From an uncultured Pseudovibrio sp. (lineage in GTDB: Bacteria; Pseudomonadota; Alphaproteobacteria; Rhizobiales; Stappiaceae): DNA of 58,523 nucleotides. The notes beneath the pieces were generated by a model that was not told the DNA's origin, did no database searches, and worked only from the letters and a program-made list of their open reading frames with translations. The stretch is from the NCBI GenBank assembly GCA_947502585.1, contig CANNAV010000010.1, positions 1 through 58,523 on the forward strand, given 5' to 3'. How positions within the stretch are numbered: the first letter of the stretch is position 1; each line of letters begins with the position of its first letter. Both the position numbers and the translations under genes were made by a program. This document shows positions 47,480 through 56,338 of this stretch, piece after piece.

Positions 47480-47867
47480 ACCTGTCTATGTCGGGAAAAT
47501 CTTTGTCAGGGCATAGATAAAAGTTGCTGCAAAGCCACAATAACCCGCGGAAGGTTACGGAGCGTTCAAAGTTTCTTTCATTGGTTTGTGCGTTTTGCTA
47601 GGTTTTAAGCCTCATTTATCAACGCGAGAAATCAATTTTGCCTATGTAATCATCGGTCTCTTTCAGTCTGTCATTGTTCCGCAAGAGGTATCCTTTTGCG
47701 GCGCGCTTTCTGTTGCGGGGATGGTGGCATGAGACCGGTTTGGCCTCGTGATTTCTGGCTCTGCCCCTGCGCTTTTGTGCGCTACATTCTTTTAAATCCT
47801 TAGCCTTACCGTGTGCTGTAACGGCGTCATGCTGGCATCCGCTTTTGACAAGTGGAAATCTTAAAGC
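47480..47867. other. Gene-free stretch between adhE and the DUF1062 gene
   Basis: No supported gene. A 94-codon minus-strand frame (47619-47903) overlaps the start of the next gene and matches nothing known to me. The promoter of the DUF1062 gene should lie here. Confidence 0.45.
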
Positions 47868-48500
47868 ATGTCGAAATCGCTTAAATGCGTCTGGACACTT
47901 CAATCAGAAACCCCACCACATCCGGTCATCCCTTGTAAGAACTGCGGTGTTCTTAAACCCTTTAAGCCATCGGGGAAGTTTCGTCTGAATGCAAATGGCA
48001 CCAGATTGGACGCATGGCTTATCTACAAATGCACGTCCTGTGATGCCACGTGGAACAGGCCAGTTTTTGAACGCCGCAACTGCAAGCAGATTGCCCCGGA
48101 CTTACTCGAAGCACTGCAAATCAATTGCCCGCATCAGATCCGAAAGGTCGCTTTTGACCGGTCAGGACTGCCAGCCGTTGCAGGGCCAGGCGAAAGTGAA
48201 ACGGCAATCGCCGTTCATAAGCAAATCGTGGAAGGTGAAGTTGAGGAGTGGACCCATCTTGAAATCACCCTGAACGCAGACCTTCCTGTCAGCATCCGTC
48301 TGGACAGACTGCTCGCACAGGAACTGGGTATCTCACGAAGCGCACTCAAAGAGCTTGCTGGGCATGGCAAACTCACCGGGCAAACCGGAGCCTCTCTTCA
48401 ACTCAGTAAATCTGCCAAAAACGCAACCTCCATCCAACTCCAACTCGCAGACAACCCACCCTTGCGAACTCAACTCAGCACCATCCTGTTAAACATTTAA
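47868..48500 (+). CDS. DUF1062 domain protein
   Basis: A 210-residue protein of the DUF1062 family. It has two zinc-ribbon CxxC pairs, CKNCG at about residues 23-27 and CTSCD near 57-61, then a conserved middle (RPVFERRNCKQI), and a C-terminal part that resembles an S4-like RNA-binding fold (RLDRLLAQELGISRSALKELAGHGKL). This suggests RNA or ribosome binding, but no function has been shown to my knowledge. It is a single-gene unit followed by a strong terminator. Confidence 0.8.
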   Translation: MSKSLKCVWTLQSETPPHPVIPCKNCGVLKPFKPSGKFRLNANGTRLDAWLIYKCTSCDATWNRPVFERRNCKQIAPDLLEALQINCPHQIRKVAFDRSGLPAVAGPGESETAIAVHKQIVEGEVEEWTHLEITLNADLPVSIRLDRLLAQELGISRSALKELAGHGKLTGQTGASLQLSKSAKNATSIQLQLADNPPLRTQLSTILLNI

Positions 48501-48517
48501 CTCTTTGAACAGGGGCA

Positions 48518-48552
48518 AAAATACCCCGGAGTTCAGCTCAGGGGTATTTTTG
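48518..48552. terminator. Bidirectional rho-independent terminator
   Basis: AAAAATACCCC (48518-48528) and GGGGTATTTTT (48542-48552) are perfect 11-base inverted arms with A and T tracts included, between the convergent DUF1062 and MocR-type genes. Confidence 0.85.
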
Positions 48553-48569
48553 AGAGAAAGGAAAGATCG

Positions 48570-49955
48570 TCACAGATTGCACATCGCATCCGCCAAAATC
48601 TCGTAGGCCATCGGGTTTCCCATCTGGCTGACGTTGAAACGCATAAACCCGCCCATGGATTGGGTTGGGCTGAAGACATCGCCTGGGGCGAGAACCATGC
48701 TTTGCTGAAGGGCTGCGCGGGCAAGGTCGGCTGAATCGATGCCTTCAGGCAATGAGCACCAAAGGTAAAATCCGCCCTCTGGCATCAGCCAGGTCTGAAT
48801 GCCCAACTCGGCCAGATTGGCGGAAACCTCGCGCCGTGCTTTGGCAAGGCGAACGCGCAACGCCTCCATATGTTTTCGATAGGAACCATCACTCAGGCAG
48901 GAGTAGATCAACTCTGTCGCAATCGGGCCTGGGCCGCCGAAACTGGTAGCCACTTGCAAGTCAACCAGCGCCTCTATCCATTCCGGTCTGGCCGCGATGT
49001 ATCCGCACCGTACGGACGCCGAAAGCGTCTTGGAGAAGCTGCCAAGACGGATAACGCGATCAAAGCCGCCCAAAGCCGTCAAGCGAGGCGTCGTTTCCGG
49101 CAAAAACTCTGCAAATACATCATCCTCAATGAGTATTAGATCGTGGCGAGCTGCAATGGTCAGGATCTTGTGCGCTGCTTGTGGGGAGAGTGTTACGCCC
49201 GTGGGATTGTGTAAGGAGGAGTTAGAGATATAAAAGCGTGGCTTATGCTCTGCAATCGCTTGCTCAAACTGCTCACAATCCAGACCTGCCCTTGTGTAAG
49301 GCACACTCACAATCTCAATCCGATGCGCCTTCAGGATCGCCTGAAAAGTGAAGTAGCACGGATCACTGACAAGAACCTTGTCGCCGGGGCGCAGCAAAAA
49401 CCGGCAAAGCAGATCAATGGATTGGGTTGCGGATCCTGTCAACAGAATCTGGTTTGGATCAACTTCAATTCCTTCTGCCGCAAACTGTCGGGCCTGCAGC
49501 CGTCTCAGATTGCTGGCCCCGCGAGTGCCGCCATAGTCTGAAAGCAAATGATCATCTGCCCTGTTCAAATTCCGAATGGCTTTGCGCAGAGATGCATTCG
49601 GCATCCATTCAGCAGGCATCCAGCCACATCCGGGCTTGAGCATATCCAGTCCGGTGTCCAGCGACTGACGCGAGACCCAGAACGGATCAATCTCCCTGTC
49701 CAGATGTGGTCCAATCTCTGAAACCGCGAAGGGCTGAGTCCTGGGGGATACATAAAACCCGGCCCCTTTGCGCGCAAAGATAATCCCTTCTGCTGCTAGC
49801 CGGTCATATGCTTCAACCACTGTGGAGGCGGAGACATGCATTGTTGAGGCAAAACCCCGGATACTCGGCAGTTTCTCACCCGGTTCCAGCGCGCGACTGC
49901 TGATCTTGCTGCGTACTGATTGCATAACACGTTGTGTTTGCTGCCCATAAGCCAT
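48570..49955 (-). CDS. MocR-type GntR/aminotransferase transcriptional regulator
   Basis: A 461-residue fusion of a GntR-type winged helix (residues 1-75, LPSIRGFASTMHVSASTVVEAYDRL) with a fold-type I aminotransferase domain. The PLP-binding lysine is K309 in GSFSKTLSASVRCGYI, and the PLP-contacting ISNSSLHNPTGVTLSP is typical. Such regulators sense PLP or an amino compound. It diverges from an EamA transporter gene with about 115 bases between, so it most likely controls that transporter; the ligand is unknown. Confidence 0.92.
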   Translation of the reverse strand: MAYGQQTQRVMQSVRSKISSRALEPGEKLPSIRGFASTMHVSASTVVEAYDRLAAEGIIFARKGAGFYVSPRTQPFAVSEIGPHLDREIDPFWVSRQSLDTGLDMLKPGCGWMPAEWMPNASLRKAIRNLNRADDHLLSDYGGTRGASNLRRLQARQFAAEGIEVDPNQILLTGSATQSIDLLCRFLLRPGDKVLVSDPCYFTFQAILKAHRIEIVSVPYTRAGLDCEQFEQAIAEHKPRFYISNSSLHNPTGVTLSPQAAHKILTIAARHDLILIEDDVFAEFLPETTPRLTALGGFDRVIRLGSFSKTLSASVRCGYIAARPEWIEALVDLQVATSFGGPGPIATELIYSCLSDGSYRKHMEALRVRLAKARREVSANLAELGIQTWLMPEGGFYLWCSLPEGIDSADLARAALQQSMVLAPGDVFSPTQSMGGFMRFNVSQMGNPMAYEILADAMCNL

Positions 49956-50072
49956 TTCGCATTTCTCCTGCTGTATTGGTGATTGTAGCAGTACGGTTTG
50001 TCATGATTGTATTGATTTGTGACTGTTCTGCCTAGCCCCACCACGCTAAAAAAGAGAAAACGGAGGTAAATG

Positions 50073-50948
50073 ATGCAAGCATCACTGGCGCAAAGAGGCT
50101 CTGCAGGCTGGGGAAGCGGTCTGCTCGGTGTCATAATTTTCAGCGGTTCGCTGCCCGCAACACGCATTGCAGTCAGTGGATTTGAGCCATTCTTTCTGAC
50201 AAGCATGCGCGCAGTGATTGCAGCACTGCTGGGCATTGTGTTGCTGATCGTGTTGAGACAGCCCGTCCCGAAACGGCAGGATGTCATATCATTGGCAGTT
50301 GTCGCATTCGGCGTGGTGATTGGATTCCCATTGCTTTCTGCATTAGCACTTGCGCAGATGACAGCTGCGCAGTCGCTGGTTCTGATGGGAGTTTTACCAC
50401 TTTCAACGGCGATATTCGCTGTTTTGAGAGGAGGGGAAAGACCAAAACCATTCTTTTGGGTGTTCTCCGCCGTGGGCAGTCTGGCAGTCGCAACGTTTGC
50501 GCTTTCGCAAAATACTGACGGCTCCCTGTCAGGCTCTCTTTACATGCTCGGCGCAATTATTGTGTGCGGCCTTGGGTATGCCGAAGGGGCAACACTTTCA
50601 AGAAAGCTTGGAGGATGGCAGGTCATTTCATGGGCACTTGTGCTGGCCCTTCCGTTCATGCTGACAGCGGCTATCGTGAGTGTACCAGCAGAGCTGCCAG
50701 ATAGTCAGTCTACGGCGTGGTATGGCCTCATATACGTTTCCGTCTTCTCAATGCTGGTCGGGTTTGTGTTCTGGTATCGCGGGCTGGCATTGGGCGGGGC
50801 AGCAGGCGTGGGGCAACTCATGCTTTTGCAACCATTCCTTGGCCTCATGCTCGCTGCATTGCTGCTTCAGGAGACAATATCCTCAATGATGATTGCAGCG
50901 ACATTTATTGTGGTTGGATGCGTTGTCGGCGCAAAACGATATGCGTAA
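50073..50948 (+). CDS. EamA family (DMT superfamily) transporter
   Basis: A 291-residue inner-membrane protein with ten hydrophobic segments in two EamA repeats. GGAGGT lies five bases before the second of two adjacent ATG codons (50073), which I prefer over 50070. Drug/metabolite exporters of this family often move amino acids or toxic metabolites out of the cell, and the divergent MocR-type regulator is in keeping with an amino-compound substrate. Confidence 0.88.
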   Translation: MQASLAQRGSAGWGSGLLGVIIFSGSLPATRIAVSGFEPFFLTSMRAVIAALLGIVLLIVLRQPVPKRQDVISLAVVAFGVVIGFPLLSALALAQMTAAQSLVLMGVLPLSTAIFAVLRGGERPKPFFWVFSAVGSLAVATFALSQNTDGSLSGSLYMLGAIIVCGLGYAEGATLSRKLGGWQVISWALVLALPFMLTAAIVSVPAELPDSQSTAWYGLIYVSVFSMLVGFVFWYRGLALGGAAGVGQLMLLQPFLGLMLAALLLQETISSMMIAATFIVVGCVVGAKRYA

Positions 50949-50998
50949 CTGAAAGACGAGGCAGGCCAGTTTCAAGAGGCCTGCTCTCACTTTTAGAT

Positions 50999-51271
50999 CT
51001 ACACCCGTCGCAGTATCTGCACGAGTGTCGAACCAGGCTCGCGCAAAGGAGTTGTGCAAACGGAAAGCACGCGGCCATCACAAGGTGCAGTGTACTTTGC
51101 AACAACATCGCCGAAAGCGTTTGTCATTGTGGCAAGCAGCTGGCCTTTGGAAACTTCCTGATTGAGCTGCACCATCACACGGGCAAACCCGCCCGCCTCT
51201 GCGGTGACCGTCACATCGTCGTTCCCCACATAGCTTTCAATCCCCCGGCAACTGGAAGGCAGCGCTTTCAT
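50999..51271 (-). pseudogene. C-terminal remnant of a succinylglutamate desuccinylase/aspartoacylase family gene
   Basis: The 90-residue frame reads GNDDVTVTAEAGGFARVMVQ and ends APCDGRVLSVCTTPLREPGS plus TLVQILRRV. This is the C-terminal beta domain of AstE/AspA-family zinc hydrolases (often annotated as succinylglutamate desuccinylase). The zinc-binding catalytic part, about 240 residues, is missing, so the piece is not functional. Its truncated end meets another gene remnant on the opposite strand. Confidence 0.65.
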
Positions 51272-51593
51272 ACAAGCCTATGAATCGCTGATCGAAAAAC
51301 ATAATAGCAGCTATTCCAGAGATTACCGCAGATTCAACTATGCGCAGGAAATGCAAAGGGCTGGTTTTGCCGAGGCAGTTGTCCGCCGGTTCCCCTGGGC
51401 TCGTTCCATGTCACATCAAGGTTTCATTGAAATGGCCCAATCCTCCTCAAAAGTGCAGGCAGCTATTAAAGCAAGCAACGGAGTTTTTCTGAATGAGCTT
51501 GACCAGGTCCTGCAAGAGTACAGGACTGAGGACGATCAAATCGTGATTGAGTATTCGACGCAGCTTTTCTCAGGGCATAAAGAAGAGTGTTGA
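51234..51593 (+). pseudogene. C-terminal remnant of a probable SAM-dependent methyltransferase gene
   Basis: The frame is open from 51234 and reads LEGSAFIQAYESLIEKHNSS, then FNYAQEMQRAGFAEAVV and ends DDQIVIEYSTQLFSGHKEEC. The pattern fits the C-terminal third of class I methyltransferases acting on small molecules, but the SAM-binding N-terminal half is absent and no start codon with a ribosome-binding site is visible. It overlaps the truncated aspartoacylase-like piece, which marks a rearrangement or deletion junction at about 51235-51270. Confidence 0.5.
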
Positions 51594-51952
51594 GAAGCTC
51601 AGGAAATTCGGCTTGTGCGTACTGGGCCAATGCAAAGACTATCTTCTTAGAGTGCCGGGAATGTGCAACCTAAAGGTGATTCATTAATCATAGACAGTGG
51701 ACACTGCCGGGGTCAAAATGGACCAATGTCCTATCAGAATCTGACAGTCATCTTTCCCGTGGTGATTTTGTACAGCGTGATGAGTCGAGGGCTGGAGCAA
51801 GAGCCGGTCAATGGGGCATTGCTGTTTTACATTATTGGATTTCTGCCTGGCTATGATGGTTTGGCCCGGTTTCAGATCAAACATAAGCGTGAAAGAGCAG
51901 CAGATCGCCTGTAGTAGCGCAGCTCCGAGATACTATCCTGGTAAGACCGGAC
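51594..51952. other. Unassigned stretch in the remnant patch
   Basis: A 62-codon frame from 51726 (MSYQNLTVIFPVVILY...) with two hydrophobic segments is open but lacks a ribosome-binding site and a known family. GGTCAAAATGGACC at 51712-51725 is a small palindrome-like sequence. No gene is claimed. Confidence 0.35.
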
Positions 51953-52253
51953 TTAGAGCGTCAGAATAAAACGATGCAACGTCAATAGGTTGCCGATGAG
52001 TTGCACAGTCTTTGTACCCGGTTCATCCTGGCAGAAACCACAGGTGCGCAAGACGTTGGAAGAGGCCGGATTGTTGGCTGCTGCAAAGGCTTCCAGCTGC
52101 TTCATTACCCCATCAGCACTCATTTGCTCCGCAATGGCAAGAACAGCCGCTTTGCTTTCCCGATCCAAACGCTCAGCTGCCTTATCCTTGCTCAACGACT
52201 TATCAAAACAGGCATCAGCACAGATTGCAAGCTTGGCTGTCTGGCTCTGTCAT
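51953..52253 (-). pseudogene. Small hypothetical gene with a probable frameshift
   Basis: On the minus strand GGGAGG lies ten bases before an ATG (52253) that begins MTEPDSQ and soon runs into a stop. A one-base shift joins it to a long open frame AKLAICADACFDKSLSKDKA, then AERLDRESKAAVLAIAEQMS and ending LLTLHRFILTL. The protein-like composition, with alternating charged helices, and the good ribosome-binding site suggest a real gene of about 100 codons broken by one indel. A TTG start inside the frame (52195) would also give 80 residues. Family unknown. Confidence 0.4.
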
Positions 52254-52298
52254 TTGATATGTACCTCCCATACATCAAGAACGTACCATGCCGGACGG

Positions 52299-52577
52299 TC
52301 ATTCTGGATTGTTACTGGAGGAGACTTCCTTGTCCAGCAGCTCAACCGTCTTTGTGAAATTTCCGGAAGACATCATGGCGAGCCGAAGAACGGGATACTC
52401 TTTAAGGGTGTAGCCAATAATCTGGCACGTTGCATCCATGAGCATTGGGAGGAGGCAGCAACCTCGATTACGGTTCGGTATGATGTTTCCCAGCTGGTCT
52501 GTCAGGAAGAGTCTGAACGCATTAGTGAGGCCGACGTTCGTGAGAAAAAGCTGAAGCGTTGCAGGCGAGCGCGGAAA
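52299..52577 (-). pseudogene. Unidentified gene remnant
   Basis: The minus strand is open between a TAG and a TGA and reads protein-like sequence: LQLFLTNVGLTNAFRLFLTD, then QLGNIIPNRNRGCCLLPMLM and LRLAMMSSGNFTKTVELLDK. There is no start codon near the upstream end. It is followed 46 bases later by the ATG of the small frameshifted gene, in the same direction, so both may come from one former operon. I could not assign a family with confidence; a TetR-type C-terminal domain is one possibility. Confidence 0.35.
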
Positions 52578-53036
52578 CTAAAGCTAATTGAAATGCTTAA
52601 CCCATTCTGGCGTGATCTGTGCCGGGACTTCGCATGAGATTTTGGGTGGTTACTCTGGCTCCAGCATCATGTGCCGGATGACGGCGATGAGGGAACTTTG
52701 CACGGGTCATTTCCTCCCCACCTCTTGCATTCCCGTGTATTTGCCTATATCAAGCGATTATGCGCTTATCGGGCAAATGCTCGGAGCGTAACCCCGCTGC
52801 CTTCACCATATTTGAAAAGGCAGCCTGCTCGAGTGGGATGTAACACGGGCACGCACCGTGGTCCGCAGCGTTTCTAGGTCGCTTTCAAAGTCACCTCTCA
52901 AACTCCATGGATCTCAATTTTAGCCAGTCTGACCGCGTAGATATCTGTCTGCGTGGGACATGCTGGCGTTCAATCTATGAGCAAACTCCTGTCCCCATGG
53001 CAGGGGGTGTGCTCTGCACATCTTGGAAGAACGAGA
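52578..53036. other. Unassigned stretch upstream of the helicase gene
   Basis: No supported gene. On the minus strand GGGGAGGAA precedes an ATG at about 52710 that opens only 35 codons, which may be the decayed start of the remnant at 52299-52577. The helicase promoter must lie at the right end. Confidence 0.35.
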
Positions 53037-54464
53037 GTGAAGAAATTTGACGAAGCTGGCTTAGCAGAACCAATCCTGCGCGCCGTAAAAGAAGAGGGCT
53101 ATGAAGCCCCGACCCCAATTCAGCGCGAAGTTATCCCGCACATGAAAGCGGGCGAGGACATCCTTGGCATTGCTCAAACAGGCACCGGTAAAACCGCAGC
53201 ATTCGTGCTGCCCCTGCTGAACCGTCTGACCGAGGATCGCAAAAAACCAGCACCGCACACCTGCCGTGCGCTTATTCTTGCGCCAACCCGCGAGCTTGCC
53301 TCCCAAATCGCTGATAGCGTACGCACCTATGGGCAGTTTATCGGCCCCTCTGTTGCGGTGATTTTTGGTGGCGTGAAACCCGGCCCACAGCTGCGCGCCC
53401 TTTCCAAAGGCCTGGACATTGTGATCGCCACACCGGGCCGTCTGGAAGACCACATGAGCACCGGCGGCATAAAACTTGGCGCCACCACAACAATTGTACT
53501 GGACGAAGCCGACCAGATGCTGGACCTCGGCTTTGCCCCGGCAATCCGCAGAATTCTTGGCAAACTGCCAAAAGTGCGCCAGACTGTGCTGCTCTCTGCA
53601 ACCATGCCGCACCAGATCCGCAAGCTTGCTAAAGAATTCCAGAACAACCCCTGTGAAATCTCGGTAGCACCGGTCTCCCGTCCGATTGAGAAAATCGAAC
53701 AGTCCGTTCGCTTCCTCAATTCCAGCTCAAAGCGGGCAGCTCTGCAGGAAATCCTGTCGGAAAAAGATATAGAACGCGCTATCGTCTTTACCCGCACCAA
53801 ACGCGGCGCAGACCGTGTCAGTGGTCATCTGGACAAAGCAGGCATGAGTTCAGCGGCAATCCACGGCAACAAGAGCCAGCGCCAGCGTGAAAGATCACTT
53901 GATGGCTTCAAAAGTGGTTCCATCAAAATCCTCGTGGCAACAGACATCGCTGCCCGCGGCATTGATATTGATGGCGTCAGCCACGTGATCAACTACGAGC
54001 TGCCAAATGTGCCGGAAGCTTACGTCCACCGCATAGGCCGTACAGCCCGCGCTGGCAAGAGCGGCATGGCAATCTCCCTGTGTGATGCAACCGAACAGCC
54101 ATACCTGCGGGATATTGAACGCCTGATTGGCCGCAAAATTCTGTCTGACGACGGCGATTGGGACGGCGCGTCCGGCGAAATGCCTGCGTTTGACCCAACG
54201 AGTGAACAAACACAGCTCAAGCGCCGCAAACGCCCACAAGGCAACCGTCGCCGGTCACCCGGTGGTGCAGGCCGCTCCGGTTCCGCACATGGTACCAAAG
54301 TTGCAAGTGAGCCAAGCGCAAGACCTGCCGGTGCCAAGCCTGATGCAGGTCGTGGTCGTGGCGGCAAACCAAACGCAAATGATCGCCCGGCCCGGAAAAG
54401 CGCCCCAAACCGCAGCCAGAGTGGCAGACCACGCCGCGCAAAACCAGCAGCTGCGCAGCGCTGA
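53037..54464 (+). CDS. rhlE: DEAD-box RNA helicase (RhlE type)
   Basis: A 475-residue ATP-dependent RNA helicase. It has the Q motif (FDEAGLAEPILRAVKEEGY...PTPIQ), Walker A AQTGTGKTAAF, PTRELA, the DEAD box in VLDEADQMLD, SAT, and the C-terminal core motifs TDIAARGIDI and HRIGRTARAG. A basic, low-complexity tail of about 100 residues (rich in R, G, K, P) follows and should bind RNA. GTG at 53037 with GGAAG upstream gives the standard start; the frame is open 28 codons further but that part lacks family likeness. Probable roles are ribosome assembly and mRNA decay. Confidence 0.93.
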   Translation: MKKFDEAGLAEPILRAVKEEGYEAPTPIQREVIPHMKAGEDILGIAQTGTGKTAAFVLPLLNRLTEDRKKPAPHTCRALILAPTRELASQIADSVRTYGQFIGPSVAVIFGGVKPGPQLRALSKGLDIVIATPGRLEDHMSTGGIKLGATTTIVLDEADQMLDLGFAPAIRRILGKLPKVRQTVLLSATMPHQIRKLAKEFQNNPCEISVAPVSRPIEKIEQSVRFLNSSSKRAALQEILSEKDIERAIVFTRTKRGADRVSGHLDKAGMSSAAIHGNKSQRQRERSLDGFKSGSIKILVATDIAARGIDIDGVSHVINYELPNVPEAYVHRIGRTARAGKSGMAISLCDATEQPYLRDIERLIGRKILSDDGDWDGASGEMPAFDPTSEQTQLKRRKRPQGNRRRSPGGAGRSGSAHGTKVASEPSARPAGAKPDAGRGRGGKPNANDRPARKSAPNRSQSGRPRRAKPAAAQR

Positions 54465-54478
54465 TTTGAAAAAAAACG

Positions 54479-54501
54479 CCGGGGCCACAAGCCCCGGTTT
54501 T
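54479..54501 (+). terminator. Rho-independent terminator after the helicase gene
   Basis: CCGGGGC, a 5-base loop and GCCCCGG are followed by TTTT, 14 bases after the stop codon. Confidence 0.85.
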
Positions 54502-54516
54502 GCTTTCAGGTCTTTA

Positions 54517-54608
54517 ACGTATCCCCGAAAAGTGGGCTCCTGTTTTTGGGTAACAATCGCATGAAAACAGGGAACCAGGGCTGGATGCGTGAATTTATAT
54601 GAACGCAA
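54517..54608. repeat. Interspersed palindromic repeat, copy 4
   Basis: ACGTATCCCCGAAAAGTGGG and CTCCTGTTTTTGGGTAACAA form the core, followed by the tail GGATGCGTGAATTTATATGA plus ACG, which matches the tail of copy 3. It lies between the helicase terminator and the mgtE remnant. Confidence 0.75.
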
Positions 54609-54614
54609 CATGCT

Positions 54615-54979
54615 TTAGAGATAAAGAAAACTGGCAATCGTGAAATACACAAAGACCCCAAGCACATCATTGCCGGTGGTGATAAAAACGCCCGTTGCCG
54701 CCGCCGGATCAATGTCTGTTTTGCCCAGCACTGCCGGAACCGTCGCACCCGCCATCGCCGCAACAGTGGTGACGATGACCAGAGACAAAACCGCCGTGTG
54801 CACCAGTCGACCGGGTCATAAATATCAAACAGCATGGCTCCAATGCTGATGAGCACGGTCAGCACACTACCGGAAATCACCCCGACAGACAGTGCGCCGC
54901 TAAACTCCCTGGAAAGCCGGAACAGCGTACTACTCGTCCAGATTGCCCCCTTTGCAATGCCTGCACCGCCACTGTATTT
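54615..54979 (-). pseudogene. mgtE: C-terminal remnant of a magnesium transporter MgtE gene, frameshifted
   Basis: Two adjoining minus-strand frames carry the membrane domain of MgtE. The upstream frame reads GIAKGAIWTSSTLFRLSREF, then SGALSVGVISGSVLTVLISI and ends in FDIYDPVD. After a frameshift near 54800 the other frame continues TAVLSLVIVTTVAAMAGATV and ends GVFITTGNDVLGVFVYFTIA plus SFLYL, the normal MgtE C-terminus. The CBS domains and the first helices are absent. The remnant cannot make a working transporter. Confidence 0.7.
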
Positions 54980-55142
54980 TCATAACTAAAGTTTTCAAAG
55001 AATATTGCAGCCCACACAGAGAAAGCCTTCATGAAATATAAGCTATGAGGGCATTGTAAGGGCAGTTATATAAATGCCCATCAGCATGAAAACGACGCAC
55101 AACAGCGTCTGCATTTTGGTAAATCTGTGAGAAAGATGTGCT

Positions 55143-56258
55143 ATGCTCACCAGGGTCTCTTCAAAACTGTGCGTTCATATTTTGGTTGCTTCGTTCCATT
55201 CTCTTTTGGCAACCGGTTTTCTGATTAACTTATCAAAGGCTCAGGACAGCTGCGCCCAGGCAGAACCCTGCGAGGAGTTAAGCGGAGCGGGGTCCATGTA
55301 TCCTGATGTCCTGCTCAATGAAACTCTGCGCCTCTTCAAGACTTCAAATCCCAATATCGATATCCGATACGACCCGATCGGTAGCGGGGCAGGGGTACTG
55401 GCTTTACAGTCTGGCAAGGTGGACTTCGCCGTCTCCGGTGCACCGCTTGAGGCAATCCTGGCGCGGGACCCTGATACAGACACGGCTGATGAGCCAGTTG
55501 CCACAGAAGACAAACTGCTGGAAATCCCCATCACCGCAGGTATGCTCGGCATCCTTTATAATATTGGGGGGATCGGGCACCTGAAGCTGACGCGCAACGC
55601 GTTATCCGGCATCTTCGACGGCTCTATTCAGTACTGGAACCATCGCGAAATACGCATGGTCAATCCGGGCCTGAGCCTTCCAAAGCTGAAGATCACCATT
55701 GTTGGCCGCAGTGATGCCAGCGGTGCAAACCTCGCCCTCTCCAGACATCTGCACACCGCTAAAAATGCATGGTCTGGAAAGTTCGCCAGCATCCTGCCGC
55801 TGGAGACGTTCCCGAAAGGCACTGTTCTCGTGCCCAGCTCCTCTCAGGTCGTCGCCAGGATCAAAGAGACAAACGGTTCTATAGGTTACGCCCCCTCAGC
55901 CTTTGGCAGCATACTGGGAATTCCGATGGCTCTTGTTGAAAACCAAAAAGGCAACTTCGTGGCCCCCTCATTGAACTCCGGTGAAGCAGCGATTGAAAAG
56001 ATCATCCGAAGCGGTGATCCGCTTTCCATCGATGAAATCCATAATCCGGAAGCCCCGGGCGCGTATCCGATCGTCTCGTTCTTCTGGTTGGTAACAAAAA
56101 AAATCTATCCTGACGTAAAAACTGGCACGGCTCTGCGGGAATTTGCTGAATTTGTTTTGAGCGGACAGGCAAGCGGTACAGCTATCTCATCCAGCTATAT
56201 TCCATTACCCGCCAACATGCGAGCTGTTGCCAAAAAGTTAGCAGCAACGATTCATTAA
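55143..56258 (+). CDS. PstS-like phosphate-type substrate-binding protein
   Basis: A 371-residue periplasmic binding protein of the PstS-like superfamily. A signal peptide (VHILVASFHSLLATGFLINL, cleavage probably after SKA) precedes ELSGAGSMYPDVLL, and the anion-binding pattern GSGAGVLALQSGKVDFAVSG and VGRSDASGANLALSRHL matches phosphate-binding proteins. No pstCAB or phoU genes are nearby, and no PhoB box was seen. It may serve a distant transporter, or sense or scavenge phosphate. Confidence 0.85.
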   Translation: MLTRVSSKLCVHILVASFHSLLATGFLINLSKAQDSCAQAEPCEELSGAGSMYPDVLLNETLRLFKTSNPNIDIRYDPIGSGAGVLALQSGKVDFAVSGAPLEAILARDPDTDTADEPVATEDKLLEIPITAGMLGILYNIGGIGHLKLTRNALSGIFDGSIQYWNHREIRMVNPGLSLPKLKITIVGRSDASGANLALSRHLHTAKNAWSGKFASILPLETFPKGTVLVPSSSQVVARIKETNGSIGYAPSAFGSILGIPMALVENQKGNFVAPSLNSGEAAIEKIIRSGDPLSIDEIHNPEAPGAYPIVSFFWLVTKKIYPDVKTGTALREFAEFVLSGQASGTAISSSYIPLPANMRAVAKKLAATIH

Positions 56259-56284
56259 CCTGTCCCGGGACGAATATTTTAGAC

Positions 56285-56317
56285 AAAAAAGCAGTGGAAC
56301 AGCCTCCCCCGCTTTTT
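56285..56317. terminator. Possible bidirectional terminator
   Basis: AAAAAAGC and GCTTTTT pair around a G/C-rich stretch that only partly pairs, between the convergent PstS-like and BCCT genes. The stem is imperfect. Confidence 0.5.
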
Positions 56318-56338
56318 GAAGCCAGTTGTAACGTTCAA

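Noticed and set aside
47619..47903. 94-codon minus-strand frame between adhE and the DUF1062 gene
   Set aside because: It overlaps the start of the DUF1062 gene in antisense, is very basic and cysteine-rich, and matches nothing I know.
51726..51914. 62-codon frame with two hydrophobic segments
   Set aside because: No ribosome-binding site, no family, and it lies in a patch of decayed genes; the opposite strand is open as well.
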